Positions 13,003-26,441 of a DNA stretch of 64,000 bases are shown one piece after another (within the stretch, counting starts at the first letter, position 1; the number at the start of each line of letters is the position of its first letter). Position numbers and translations under genes: made by a program. The notes under the pieces are model-generated. The model was not told the origin of the DNA. It did not search any database and saw only the letters and a list, made by a program, of their open reading frames with translations. The stretch is from Lutraria lutraria (lineage: Eukaryota; Mollusca; Bivalvia; Venerida; Mactridae). Location: the NCBI GenBank assembly GCA_964023205.1, contig OZ026838.1, positions 25,013,843 through 25,077,842 of the forward strand. The letters are read 5' to 3'.

Positions 13003-15052
13003 ATACTAAGGTAAGTGTGGGACTATGGAGGCAGAAGGAACACTGAAATAATGGTGGGGCTAGGGAGGCAGAAGCAACACTGGAGTAAGGGTGGGGCTAG
13101 GGAGCCAGGAACCTCACTGGAGTAAGGGTGGGGCTAGGGAGGCAGGATCAACACTGGAGTAAGGGTGGGGCTAGGGAGGCAGGAACCTCACTGGAGTAAG
13201 GGTGGGGCTAGGGAGGCAGGATCAACACTGGAGTAAGGGTGGGGCTAGGGAGGCAGGAACCTCACTGGAGTAAGGGTGGGGCTAGGGAGGCAGGATCAAC
13301 ACTGGAGTAAGGATGGCACTAGGGAGCCAGGAACCTCACTGGAGTAAGGGTGGCACTAGGGAGGCAGGATCAACACTGGAGTAAGGGTGGGGCTAGGGAG
13401 GCAGGAACCTCACTGGAGTAAGGGTGGGGCTAGGGAGGCAGGATCAACACTGGAGTAAGGGTGGGGCTAGGGAGGCAGGAACTTCACTGGAGTAAGGGTG
13501 GCACTAGGGAGCCAGGAACCTCACTGGAGTAAGGGTGGGGCTAGGGAGGCAGGAACCTCACTGGAGTAAGGGTGGCACTAGGGAGGCAGGATCAACACTG
13601 GAGTAAGGGTGGGGCTAGGGAGGCAGGATCAACACTGGAGTAAGGGTGGGGCTAGGGAGGCAGGATCAACACTGGAGTAAGGGTGGGGCTAGGGAGGCAG
13701 GATCAACACTGGAGTAAGGGTGGGGCTAGGGAGGCAGGATCAACACTGAAGTGTGAGTGGGGCTAGGGAGGCAGGATCAACACTGGGGTAAGGGTGGGGC
13801 TAGGGAGGCAGGATCAACACTGAAGTAAGGGTGTGGCTAGGGAGACAGGAACCTCACTGGAGTAAGGGTGGGGCTAGGGAGGCAGGATCAACACTGGAGT
13901 AAGGATGGCACTAGGGAGCCAGGAACCTCACTGGAGTAAGGGTGGCACTAGGGAGGCAGGATCAACACTGGAGTAAGGGTGGGGCTAGGGAGGCAGGATC
14001 AACACTGGAGTAAGGGTGGGGCTAGGGAGGCAGGATCAACACTGGAGTAAGGGTGGGGCTAGGGAGGCAGGATCAACACTGGAGTAAGGGTGGGGCTAGG
14101 GAGGCAGGATCAACACTGAAGTGTGAGTGGGGCTAGGGAGGCAGGATCAACACTGGGGTAAGGGTGGGGCTAGGGAGGCAGGATCAACACTGAAGTAAGG
14201 GTGTGGCTAGGGAGGCAGGATCAACACTGAAGTGTGAGTGGGTCTAGGGAGGCAGGATCAACACTGGGGTAAGGGTGGGGCTAGGGAGGCAGGATCAACA
14301 CTGGAGTAAGGGTGGGGCTAGGGCGGCAGGATCAACACTGATGTGTGAGTGGGGCTAGGGAGGCAGGATCAACACTGGAGTAAGGGTGGGGCTAGGGCGG
14401 CAGGGTCAACACTGATGTGTGAGTGGGGCTAGGGAGGCAGGATCAACACTGGAGTAAGGGTGGGGCTAGGGAGGCAGGATCAACACTGGAGTAAGGGTGT
14501 GACTAGGGAGGCAGGATCAACACTGATGTGTGAATGGGGCTAGGGAGGCAGGATCAACACTGACGTGTGAGTGGGGCTAGGGAGGCAGGATCAACACTGG
14601 AGTAAGGGTGGGGCTAGGGAGGCAGGATCAACACTGAAGTAAGGGTGGGGCTAGGGAAGCAGGATCAACACTGAAGTGTGAGTGGGGCTAGGGTGGCAGG
14701 ATCAACACTGGAGTAAGGGTGGGGCTAGGGAGGCAGGATCAACACTGAAGTAAGGATGGGGCTAGGGAAGCAGGATCAACACTGAAGTGTGAGTGGGGCT
14801 AGGGAGCCAAGAACAACACTGAAGTAAGGGCAGGGCAGAAGGACTACTCGAGTTGAGTTGGGCTAGGGAGGCGATTCTAGTGGGGCTGGGCTAGGGAGGC
14901 GATTCTAGTGGGGCTGGGCTAGGGAGGCGATTCTAGTTGGGTTGGGCTAGGGAGGCAGGAGGACTTCTCGAGTTGGATTGGGGCTAGATGGGCAGAAGGA
15001 CTACTCGAGTTGATTGATGCTAGGGAGGCACGAGCAACACTTGAGTAAGGGT
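13003..15052. repeat. G-rich 37-bp minisatellite array
   Basis: About 50 or more tandem copies of a 37-bp unit built on GGAGTAAGGGTGGGGCTAGG followed by GAGGCAGGATCAACACT. Two main unit types alternate early in the array: one has AGGATCAACACT, the other AGGAACCTCACT. Later units carry a GTGTGAG variant. A multi-unit block seen near 13290 recurs near 13880, so internal segments have been duplicated. From about 14860 the array changes to a 28-bp unit (GGAGGCGATTCTAGTGGGGC plus TGGGCTAG) in three copies and then degenerates. The + strand has repeated GGG/GGGG runs with G-quadruplex potential. It sits between the 3' ends of two convergent genes. Confidence 0.95.
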
Positions 15053-15204
15053 GACAAAGAGATCAACAATGATATTAATAGTGGTAGTTTAAATTATTTT
15101 CATTTTGTATGCTATGATACATGTTCTAAGCGCATACATAGCTTATAAAGCTGGTCATTGAAGATTTTGGCGCGAAAATAAACTTGTAATAAGTTGAATA
15201 ACCA

Positions 15205-15210
15205 TTTAAT
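15205..15210 (-). terminator. Candidate poly(A) signal ATTAAA for phosphatase A
   Basis: On the minus strand ATTAAA lies about 21 nt after the stop codon of phosphatase A, the same spacing as the AATAAA after phosphatase B. That implies a very short 3' UTR. It is a variant hexamer, so support is modest. Confidence 0.4.
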
Positions 15211-15230
15211 GAAAAGCATCTGTTACATGT

Positions 15231-18200
15231 TCAACCGGAAGTCAAACTAGCTGCGCAGTCATTATCATTTACATAATCTCCTACACAAGATGCGTAAGCC
15301 ATCACATGAGCGATTGTACTTTCCTCGTTGACACCGGTCAAAAGATGAGCCATTGGTCCACGCGCATATATACCTACGTCATCACCAGCGTGTGTTGCAA
15401 TTGACATTGGAACAGCGGCTTGTTGATGGTAATGCTTGTCGGCTTAAAACAAAACCATAGGACATACTTTGGACATTGCTTACAACATTAGAGACATTTA
15501 CGATATAGTATCGGTCGCCGCTGAAGTGAAGTGGATAGCGAACGAACGGAAATCACTATGCCATACTTGAATTTGAATAATGTTTTGAAACAGATCCTTC
15601 TTGTCGTGTCATAATGTATTATTTCTTTCGTTGAATATTGGGTAAATATGGCGATTATACAATGACAAAATCAAATAATATTTGTTTTGAAAATAAAAAT
15701 GCCAGCGTGACCTTGACCTTTGACCTACTGAGAATGCACATGTCATGTTGGAGAGTTGTGGAGCCAACGTAACGAAGTTCGAAGATTGTGAGTAGAAGCG
15801 TTCTGATTTTATAGGCAATGTTAAAGACATACAGACAGGCCAAAAACAATATGAAAACTAGAAAATTATGAAATATGAAACTACTTAGCGATATATATTT
15901 GTGTATAAGAGCATACATACTTGTATCTACATGTGAGATATCTGTGCGGTGACTGCCGAACACGGAGAATCCAGGACCATCGCCATACAACAGTGTAGTA
16001 TAAGGATGTCCATCTCCAGCCTTAGACGTGTCAACTTTCGCTAGAGAGAATGGTATTGTAAAGCTTATTTGTTTACTTTTAAGTAAATTATTCTTACTAT
16101 AATGTAAAAATGAATACGTACTTTTTTGTTGTTTCGTGCAATATCTGGTACGGTTTATTTATTTTTAGAACAATTATGTATCCTTATATATCTTAAAAGC
16201 GCTTTACCTCTGGTAATATTAATGTCCGTACCACAAGTATAAGTGATAAGTTTGAACGGTGATGCATTTCGTTATATATGTATTAAAAATGAATTCTTCC
16301 ATAAACGTTTAAAATACCTAGAATGTCATTTCCTCGGGATGGGTAACCTGCTATTGACATTGTATGAGAGTGGTCGGCTGTGACAACTATCAGTGTATCG
16401 TTTTCGGATGTAGTATGATCAGCATTCTCCACCGCATCTTGGAATGCTACAAGATCATATAGTGACAACTTGGCTCTACCTTCATGATGGGCATGGTCAA
16501 TTCGACCTCCTGCGATAACAAAAATCTGATTTGTTCAATTATTTTTGCTGGAGTAAGAGGGTTTTTTAAATTAAATAATTCATGAGTTTATCATTTATGT
16601 ATGAACTGTTATAGAACATAACCTCAGTTATCAAATAAATGTTAATGAATATCATAGAAACAACATCCGATGAATTATTTGAAACATTTTCGACATTTCC
16701 AGACAAACTACCTATCCATCACATACATTCATAAATGATGTAAATATTCAGACGTATTTTACTACTATTATTCACCTTCTACAAGTAAGAAATATCCGTT
16801 TGGATTTTTGTCTAGAATTTGTATAGCCTTTTCAGTCATTTCTGCAAGTGATGGTTCGCCGGCTTTCTCGTGGTTTGGATCATTGCGTTCCAGCTCATAT
16901 TGCATGTGTGAATACTCGAATAATCCTGAATGATAAACACGTAAAATCACATAATATTAATTATTTGTGTAATTTTGATAGCACATGCTTCGTCCTTGTT
17001 ATTTTTCATCATATCAATTATGAACGAGAACTATTAGCTGACGATAGGCACTATTATATTTTGGCTTTGAGTCTACCGATCACATTGCCTTTAAATTTTA
17101 GTCTATCATTCCCTTTAGCCTTGACGTAGCTGACCACAATACTTTAATTGAAATTATGAAGTCAACATAAAACGAAACATATTTCATAGAGAGTCTACTG
17201 AAAAGAACGCCCGCAATTTACATACTATTAAAATTTTACTCTTCAGGTTTGACTTCCACAGATTGAAGTTACGATTTGAACCTTATGATGCTGATAGTTT
17301 AGATGTTAAAGCGCAATCCAATTTCCAATTAATGAATGTACTACCTAGTACTGAGTCAGTATTATCTGTGTCTATGTTGTCGAAAGATGTTTGGTTCCAA
17401 ACGTATGAATAATTTCTCCCAAGTCCATGTTGTCCATCTTTCCATTCCTGAAATGAACCCAGAAATTATCATTACTTAAATAACACAATGAATTTGAACT
17501 CAAAATGCGTAAATTGCGAATTTGGATTATACCATTGATACAAATATTAAACATCTATCTTAAACTGAAAGTTTTCTCAATAGCAGCCAAATGTACCTGT
17601 ACAAGATCACGATTATCTCTGCGTCCATAGTGAGCATTGGATCCATGTTCGGGGTCGGGTTGATCAAACCTCCTAAAGTATCGACGCCCACCGCCCATAA
17701 TTACCTGAAATAGTTGGGTATCTTCTAACAAAATATTCTCAATGATGTAGTTTATTATCTTGCGTTATTTGTCTAGTACGTTCATGTGTACATACATATT
17801 AAACCTTTCCATATTATACTGTGCTAACTTCTTCAAACCAAAGTTTATTACCGAAAAATGCTTAAGATCACATATGTTATACTTTCTGCAATATAGAAAA
17901 TGAAGAGGTCTAGCACTTTAAATTTAGGCTTTTCATTACTAGTATTTGAATTATTCGCTAGCAAAGAGATATCAATTTTGATACATTGTACCTAAATCAA
18001 TTGTAGTCATTCGAGAATCAGACTGGCAAATACCTGGACATTTTTGTAGTCATCAATTAGTTGGGCAGCGATATCTTTACATCCTCCAGACAATGAATGA
18101 GTGTTATAATCTCCTTCCCAGTTTCTGTCTGCAACGTTAGCATACAGACCAGCAGGTGTCGCGTGAGTAACACGTGTAGTCGTTACCATGCCAACCGATT

Positions 18201-20497
18201 TCCCTGAAAGCGTGGCGAAATCAATATTAAAATTAATGTGTGTTTTGCTACGACATTACATTTTTAAAGATATTGGACCAGAAATGCTAGTCATATGATT
18301 TATGGACCAGTCGTCCTCTATGCATATTCCGGGGGGAGGGTCGGGGTTTACAAAACAGACAGGGTCATTGACAGACTAGTCTCTGCTTACATAATCAATT
18401 TCTATATGCTTAAGTTAGTCATAAACTAATTATCACTAAATCAACCAAATTTATGACCTTATCCTTTTACTAGGTGTCAACTCTACAGACATTAAGATGA
18501 CCGTGACCAGACAGGATAGGACTGATAAGCGGCAATAAAACAAGATACAATGTATTAGACCTCCAGTGGTTTTACGGGGGGGGGGGTTAGTGTTAAGTGT
18601 TTTGTTATATTAGCCTAAATTTGGCTTTTCAAACTTTATCCTGTTGACTTATGTGTATAAACCTGCTAATATGTCCGTCTAGATAGTCTAGATATTAGGT
18701 CTTTACAATTTTGTTCAGAGGCATTACTATGTCTTGTAAAAGTGAAACAATATCGTTCAATACCAGGTTTTTATATATGTTAATTGGTTGATATACTTCT
18801 GTAAATTTGACTGTTACAATTATATGCAGAAAGTTAAGTTTAGTGAAAAAACTGATTTGTTACACATGTATTTACCTGCAGCGATTGACCAATCAAGAAT
18901 TGAAGTAACTTCGGCTCCATGTTGACTGATACAATCTCCTCTTGTTGCACTAGCATCCAATCCTATTGTTCCAATATTAGCTTTGACACCACACAAATAG
19001 GCAGTGGCTGATGATGCTGAATCTGTGACTTGTGAATCTTGGCAGTATGTCTTAATACAAAGTTTAAAAGTCATACAAATTATATTAAATACTTGAAATA
19101 TATATAAGCAGCGAGAATATCAATGAGAATGGAAAACCAAAAGCAAAAAGTAAACGCGCCATAATAGGCAAAACTACATAAAACACATGCCATCCTATGG
19201 AATCTAAAATACTGACCCATACCACTGAAAGGTTTGGAAATATTCTAAAACATTAATGAACGCAGAATATGCCATGACTCAACGCAGAAACTGAAAGTTG
19301 TTTACGTAATGATTTTGTCGCTCAAACAAAGAAAGGAAAACAACAGTCGTTAACCAAATGTTGTAACAGACAAAATCTCCTGGCTTTGCATAAAGTGCTA
19401 ACCAATTATAGAGATTCACCTTGGAAAGTCCTGTAAATGGGAAAGCATCAAAGCTGAGAACAGTTTCCTCTCCAGTGTTTCCAGCCAGTTGACCTTTCAG
19501 AATACGTCCTGCTGTTACCGTGGGAATGCTCATGCCATCTCCAAGGAACAGTATCACATTCTTAGCTTTACCAACATTGAGGGTCGCCTTTGCTTTCTTA
19601 AGAATTGTGTTCTTGGCAAGATTTCGCCAATGTGTCGGAGCTTAAGCACGAAATAAAATCAATCGATTTATCACACGAAATGTAAGTGTTGTGCGTATCT
19701 ATGGAAATGTATACTGCTCATTTATACATGCACATCCCGTCGATTGTATATGTATTTAGTATTTACGTATAAACCAAATCAGTCGGATTTCATTGTTCAT
19801 AAATATCATACATGTATACATTTTATTAAGGAAGAGTTCGGAGAGCATCGATCTGCTATACAAAACATCATTTCGAAATGTGAAAGGTTAATTAGTACAA
19901 ATAGATTGGTCCAATATTCTTATCTCAATAAGAACGGCTAAACTTGGTTTCACAACCTAGACACGTCTGAGACATGTAGTTATCTCTTTTTAGACAGGGT
20001 CACAAGTGGTACTCATTAACACACCACCTATATAGAGTTCTTTTATAACATTTAAGTAAATTGGCAATAACGCTGCTATTAATGCGGAAATGTTCATGAC
20101 ATGTCAAGGGGTTCCTTTAAACCATCCTTGCTATAAAACTAGGATCAAACACTTGTTATAATAAATTACAGAACTCACAAGATGGGAGCTCATGCCATTT
20201 GCTACTGGAAAATGATTGAAATATGAATCACTGGCAAGTTTTTTTAATACAAAGATGTTATCTTAGCTAAAGCACTAAACGACACTCAGGACCTCAGAAA
20301 GGTATAGCATTAAAGTAAATAAAAATCCATGATATGAAATAATTCAAACAACGAACATGGTTTCTTTAAAATAAGATGGATATTGTAGTAATTTACTTAC
20401 ATTCTCCGTTACCGGAGTAGTGTTTATTATCAACAATAAACCCCAGTGTACACGAGAACAGAATACAGAGCAGACTTAAGCCAACAAAACTATCCAT
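15231..20497 (-). CDS. Alkaline phosphatase, tandem copy A
   Basis: Ten exons in transcript order: 20401-20497, 19420-19640, 18876-19050, 18034-18203, 17597-17704, 17345-17447, 16776-16925, 16318-16509, 15921-16040, 15231-15442. They join in frame to 515 residues, close to the usual animal length of about 520. A hydrophobic signal peptide (residues 1-20) is followed by mature [11 protein letters not shown]. Catalytic and metal-binding residues are present: D67 (FLGDGMS), nucleophile S117 ([14 protein letters not shown]), H178/T180 (HATPAG), R191, E341/D346/H350 ([11 protein letters not shown]), D387/H388 (VTADHSH) and H463 (THAGDD). The family hydrolyses phosphate monoesters outside the cell and uses Zn and Mg. 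The protein stops at CAASLTSG without a hydrophobic GPI-signal tail, so it is probably soluble and secreted (inference). Oddities against B and C: IDHAHH instead of IDHGHH, ADHSH instead of ADHAH, and IATHAG where B and C have ETHGG. N-glycosylation sequons are NYS and NQT in exon 6. Confidence 0.94.
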
Positions 20498-21344
20498 ATT
20501 CTCTGGTCAGTTCCTTTAACCTATACTGAAAGGTCGTCTCATAGATAAATTCATTACGAAAAGTTACCTGCTGTTATGTACATAATTGTCTTGAGTGTGT
20601 ACTTATCGTGTTATTATATGATATTTGTGAAGGAAATAATTATGCTCTTACTGAATACTATGGCATATGGCATTTGAAAAGAGCATGCACTCATGCTTGA
20701 AATTGTGTGCGAAATTGCCTTTTTCTTTGTGCCGTGATACAAAATACTATTTACATTACTTTTGTTCTTGTTATAATAAGGTTTGTGACACGTAATTGCG
20801 AGTACATTCATATAATCGAAAACTACCCTTGGGTGTTCTTGTCTATAAAGCCAGTAATCATTAACGAATTGTTCCATTTGGAGAAATGCATGGTCATATC
20901 CTGTCCATAATTTCAAATGATTTCTGGTTTGTACAACTGTAAAATTGTCAACCAATATTTATGAATGTATTGGTATTAGGACTGTGTCAAGACTAATAGT
21001 GTGCCTATCTAATATTTGTTGAACTCATATTAAGCAGATGTTCAAGATGCGCCACGAGTAACCTTTGTCCTTTGACAGCTAGTTCTCTACGAGAACCTTA
21101 GTTGACACTCACACTGATAATACGCATAACTGGTTTCAAATGCTTTGATAATAAGATTGATTTAAAATTTCGGATGTCCCACAACAGTATGGGCTGTGTT
21201 AACCCTGTGGGGATAACGAGGTGTCCATCAAAGTAACCGATTAGTATTTTATGCAAGTGACAACATCAATTAATAATACGTTCTAAACATAAGTGAAACA
21301 TATCCAAAAGTGTTCTTTATTTAAAATGCATATTCATGATATGA
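20498..21344. other. Spacer between phosphatases A and B
   Basis: It holds the 5' flank of copy A and the 3' flank of copy B. The poly(A) signal of B is at 21316-21321. I recognise no gene, and could not place a TATA box or start site for copy A with confidence. Confidence 0.6.
21316..21321 (-). terminator. Poly(A) signal AATAAA for phosphatase B
   Basis: TTTATT on the + strand is AATAAA on the coding strand, about 24 nt after the stop codon of copy B. The 3' UTR would be only about 40-50 nt. Confidence 0.6.
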
Positions 21345-24300
21345 TCAACCGGAAGTCAAACTGGCTGCGCAGTCATTATCATTTACATAATCTCCTACAC
21401 AAGATGCGTAAGCCATCACATGAGCGATTGTACTTTCTTCGTGAACACCGGTTAAAACGTGTGCCATTGGTCCTCGTGCAAATATACCTACATCATCACC
21501 ACCATGTGTCTCCGCAGCCATTGGAACTGCTGCTTGTTGATGGTAGTGTTTATCCGCTGAAACATGCATTGTTTATATAGCATGCGTTGGTGACAGAGAT
21601 TGAACAATTACACAAATATAGTTGAACAATAATACCTTATCATTCAGCCCAACAGTCAGCATAGCAAAACTTTACTACAAGAATTTTCTTTACTTAAAAA
21701 TGAAGTAATTCGTCTTTAATGAATTGTTGGAAAAAAGTATGTTTATGTGGAACTATACTTTATTTATTTAGCACTGACTAGTACGTACAAAACGAATGAG
21801 CTAAAAAATAATAATTGACTAATAATTAATCTGCTAAAATCAAATATTCAATATCATTAACGTATCGCCGATGAGAAAAGTTTGCTTTTGGTGAAACCCG
21901 TTTACTTCTCAATTTGATTGTTTACTCGTATGGATCATAGCAGCTCCAAATAATGTCATATTAGATTAGTGCATACAGATTGACTTACTTGTATCAACAT
22001 GTGAGATATCAGAACGATGGCTGCCATCCAAAGAAAAACCAGGACCATCGGCATATAACAAAGTGGTGTATGGATGTCCATCGCCGGCTGAAGTTGTATC
22101 AACTTTTGCTACAAGAAAAAAGGTTCGTTCGAAGTACATTTGGATTGGATACAAGTGCAACTAAAGGTGATTGTATTAGCAAGCATAGAACTGAAGTAGA
22201 TCATGTTCATGAGGAATATATTTCTTTTACATAATATGTAGCGCATTGCTAGCTAGTTGTGTATTATGGTGCACTTGTTACATGTAAATTTTATCGACTG
22301 ATAAATACTTATGATAAAAATAACTTGTTTCATAGCATTTATGCATTAAACACGACAATATTGATCGGTAGAATTTTAATGTTGTATACAAACTTGCCCC
22401 TATTGATGGCAAGAATGTAATGATCCTCATTAGTTAATGAAGTTTCCATTTTTTCGCGAAGGTGTCTAATCTCACTTTTGACCTATATTTCTTGGCATGA
22501 CGTATTAATTATTCAGAAGAAATTCCTCATTCTATTGGATGATTCAGAGAAAACCCTTCCTTCCATTGGGTGAAATCTACAAGCGTAGAAAAATTAAGAC
22601 CACGCTAACTTATAGCGAATCTGCAACTGTTTAATGTGTACTTCTTGTGGATGTAAAATTTGTAAAGTAAAAATGGTTTCAACAGTGTAAACAACATTGA
22701 AGAAACTTCATGACTGTCTTTTTAAAGACATTTCTTGTTTGTATTGTATCAGTATCTGCATAATTATAGCAAACATTTCGTAATGGTCTATCAACCATTA
22801 GCATGGGCTCTGCATTAGAATTACATACCAAAAATGTCATTTCCTCTAGACGGATAACCTGCAATAGACATGGTATGGGCGTGGTCGGCAGTAACAACAA
22901 TCAATGTATCACTCTCTGGAGTAGTTTGATCAGCCTGTTCCACGGCATCTTGAAATGCTACCAGGTCATATAGCGCCATTTTTGCTCTACCTTCATGGTG
23001 ACCATGATCAATTCTACCACCTATAAAACACACAATTACTTATTTTATACCACTGATATATAGTGATACACAAACAATCGAGCGATGTAAATGTTCATGC
23101 AAGAAACGTTCAGTGCCTCCTGAATAAGCACTTGCATCAACATTAATAATTTCGTAACATTACAATTCATAACAAAAGTCGTTCATGCACTTACACAAGA
23201 CACAATCGGTATTATCAACGTAATTGAAAGAAAGATAAATTATTGGAAGGGATTTAACAAGTGATATTAAGCACGATAAAATACCTTCTACCAGTAAGAA
23301 ATATCCGTTCGGGTTCTTGCTAAGAATTTTAATAGCCTTGTCTGTCATTTCTGCAAGTGATGGTTCGCCGGCTTTCTCGTGGTTTGGATCTTTTCGTTCC
23401 AGCTCATATTGCATGTGTGAATACTCGAATAATCCTGTAAGAAAAATATACGTTGTGTGCTGATAGGGAATTCAAAATGGATGAGTTAACGATGGTATTA
23501 ACATAAATGTAATTACGAGGAGTCTTCCAAACTTCATACTCCTTGTAGATGTGTATTAAGTAGTGCATAACGTGGATTAGGCCAAGTTCTTATAGCATTA
23601 AAGAAAATAACAAACACCTTTTCGGATGTTTTTCTTAAATTAACGTTACAATAATGGTGTACCTAAGATTGAGTCAGTGGTTGCTGGATCTACATTGTCA
23701 AAAGCAGTTTGGTTCCAAACGTACGAATGTGTTCTACCAAGACCATGTTGTCCATCTTTCCATTCCTAACATGAAACCAAAATTAATCATTTTCAAAACA
23801 GATCGGCTCACTTTTTTATTATTTTATTTGGTATTGGCTTTAATATTGATGTGATCTGCTGATTCAGATATAGAAATACAAATCGTCGCCTGATTCTTAT
23901 AGTGCTCTATCTCCATTTTTCCCCAAAATGATATTTGTATATCACCATGTTCGTCTCGCCTTGCTCTACATGTTCGTGATAAAAATACGAATTATGACGT
24001 CATTGAAAAAGATCCCACCTAACATTTTGCTTCGTCTCCTCTTGCTTGTAAAACGTTTGGATTTTAGAAAATGGTGGTAAGACATCGCTGCACTGAGGCG
24101 ACGTAGTGTGCTTTGATATTTCATTCAGGTTAGTTAAAGTTTTTATCGACGAAGTACCTGTATAAGATCACGGTTATCTCTCCGTCCATAGTGAGCATTG
24201 GACCCATGTTCTGGGTCTGGTTGATCAAAACGTCGGAAAAATCTACGTCCTCCACCCATTATTACCTGCAATGTATTTACATGTCAAACATGTACGTTAT

Positions 24301-26441
24301 CGTATGTTCGCCTGAGAATGTGTACTTCAGCACCAGGTCATAATTTTTTATATCTTGTGATGTTCTATTGTGATAGAATAAAACTCACAGAACATGCTCA
24401 TCGATTGTAACGTTTATAACATTAGCAGTTTTTTTTCTTTTGGGCTATTAGTATTGGTCCATTGAAATATTATCATTTAAATAAGGAAATTCGAAAGAGG
24501 CGTCTGTCTTGGTTAAAATTGAACAAATCATTCTTCTCGACAAACTTGCTTAATGTCTGTAAACTAATATGCTGCAGCAATAAAACGTAGAATTCAAAAG
24601 AAACTTAAGGACTTAGTACTTGTATTTGTTTGTAGTCATCAATTAGTTGTGCTGCGATATCTTTACATCCTCCAGATAAGGAGTGAGTATAATAATCGCC
24701 TTCCCAATTTCGATCAGCTGAGTTAGCATACAAACCAGCTGGTGTAGCATGAGTTACACGAGTTGTGGTTACTAAGCCGACAGATTTACCTACAAAGAAC
24801 GCTCAGTATAATTTGTGTTATTCCCACCTAACATACGTTTTTACTATTTCGAATAAAATGACTTCATTTAGAACTAGTACGATACACACAGTGTTTTACT
24901 GTCATCTTCTTGTCTGATAACTGTCTGATAACTGTCTGAATGACATGTGCAGCTTCTAGTTTGCAAACACTTGTACCAAATGAAAGACCCGGTTTACAAA
25001 AATATGGCTTTCTATTTCATATCTATGAATATGTACAAACTGGTAAGCATCGGATAAACGCGTATGCTACAAGTCCTAAATAAGAAGACAAGCAGCCTTA
25101 GTAACTAAACCGTAACTGTCAAGTGCATTAAAGTAAACATGACGAATGATAGCATATACCTGCAGCCAATGACCAATCAAGGATTGAAGTTACTTCAGCC
25201 CCATGCTGGCTATTACAATCTCCTCTGGTTGCACTTGCATCTATTCCCACTGTACCTAAATTTGCCTTCACTCCACATAAGTACGCTGTGGCAGAGGACG
25301 CTGAATCTGTTACTTGCGTATTTTGACAATATGTCTGAAGTTTGAAAGGTATATTTACCGGATTATAGCAATCCATAGGTTTTTAGCAGGGTACAACATA
25401 CAACCCAATACTCTCGGTAAAACTTGAATATTACTCGGATACATACTACACTGATATAGAAACGTATTATTTCGGACAAGACTTTAAGAATTTAAGAAAT
25501 TACAAAATCGCAGTATAGGAAACACGAGTACACTAAAGTTACTCTAGGTCTTACATAGTACCTTTGAAAGTCCTGTAAATGGGAAAGCATCAAAGCTGAG
25601 AACAGTTTCCTCTCCAGTGTTACCAGCCAGTTGACCTTTCAAAATACGTCCTGCTGTTACTGTGGGAATGCTCATACCATCTCCGAGAAACAGTATCACA
25701 TTCTTAGCCTTGCCAACATTGAGGGTCGCCTTTGCTTTCTTGAGAATTGTGTTCTTTGCAAGATTTCGCCAATGTGATGGAACTGACATTAGAATCAATA
25801 ATTTCTGCTTCATTAATCCATGTGAAAGTTTAAAGGGTCAGCATGGATCAAATTTTCTTCCTTGTGTGAAATTATTTGTACTTCTGTTCTTCGTATAACA
25901 ACTACACTTCTAAATTAAACTATGTTCGATAATGTTCGCATCATACAATAGTTATACAAATGGTCTTTCTGCTATCCGTTTTAGCCTCAATGTCAATATT
26001 TCTTATGTATTTGTTGTGCTGTATGTATTATATTAACAACAAATAAATATTGGTGGTACCAGGGTCATTATTTTTTTAATTTTAAAAAGTAATCAAATAT
26101 TCTGACCAAAAAAGCTAATTATTTCCTTCTTTAAAACATACGAATGTGCCTCTTTTCTAAATAAATAAGATCTTTTCTAATATAATAATAACAGTACTTA
26201 AATTTAGATAAACCTTACTTCATAATCTAAATGAAAAAAAAATAGAATCAGCAAATTATTAAATTAGTTCGGAAGTTGATATATAATGGGTGATGTGTTA
26301 ACAATTCCCACAACATATACGGCTCTTTGTTAGCTTTTACTTACGCTCTCCATTGCCAGAGTAGTGTTTATTGTCCAAAATAAATCCGAAGGTGTTTGAC
26401 AAGAACACGTATAAAAGACCTAAGACAAAAACACGATCCAT
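21345..26441 (-). CDS. Alkaline phosphatase, tandem copy B
   Basis: Exons in transcript order: 26345-26441, 25562-25782, 25160-25334, 24620-24789, 24158-24265, 23663-23765, 23285-23434, 22829-23020, 21989-22108, 21345-21556. Exon lengths and phases equal those of copy A throughout, giving 515 residues. A signal peptide at residues 1-20 precedes [11 protein letters not shown]. Active-site motifs are complete: FLGDGMS (D67), [14 protein letters not shown] (S117), [31 protein letters not shown] (H463). Paired Cys near the end ([13 protein letters not shown]) match the family's last disulphide. The C-terminus CAASLTSG carries no GPI-attachment hydrophobic tail. Exon 2 is about 94% identical in DNA to copy A (about 14 mismatches in 220), far closer than exon 3 (about 79%), which points to gene conversion. 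Secreted phosphomonoesterase activity is inferred from the family. Confidence 0.94.

Noticed and set aside
13003..15052. CRISPR-like regular array
   Set aside because: Units are contiguous 37-bp tandem copies with no unique spacers, in a eukaryotic genome. It is a minisatellite.
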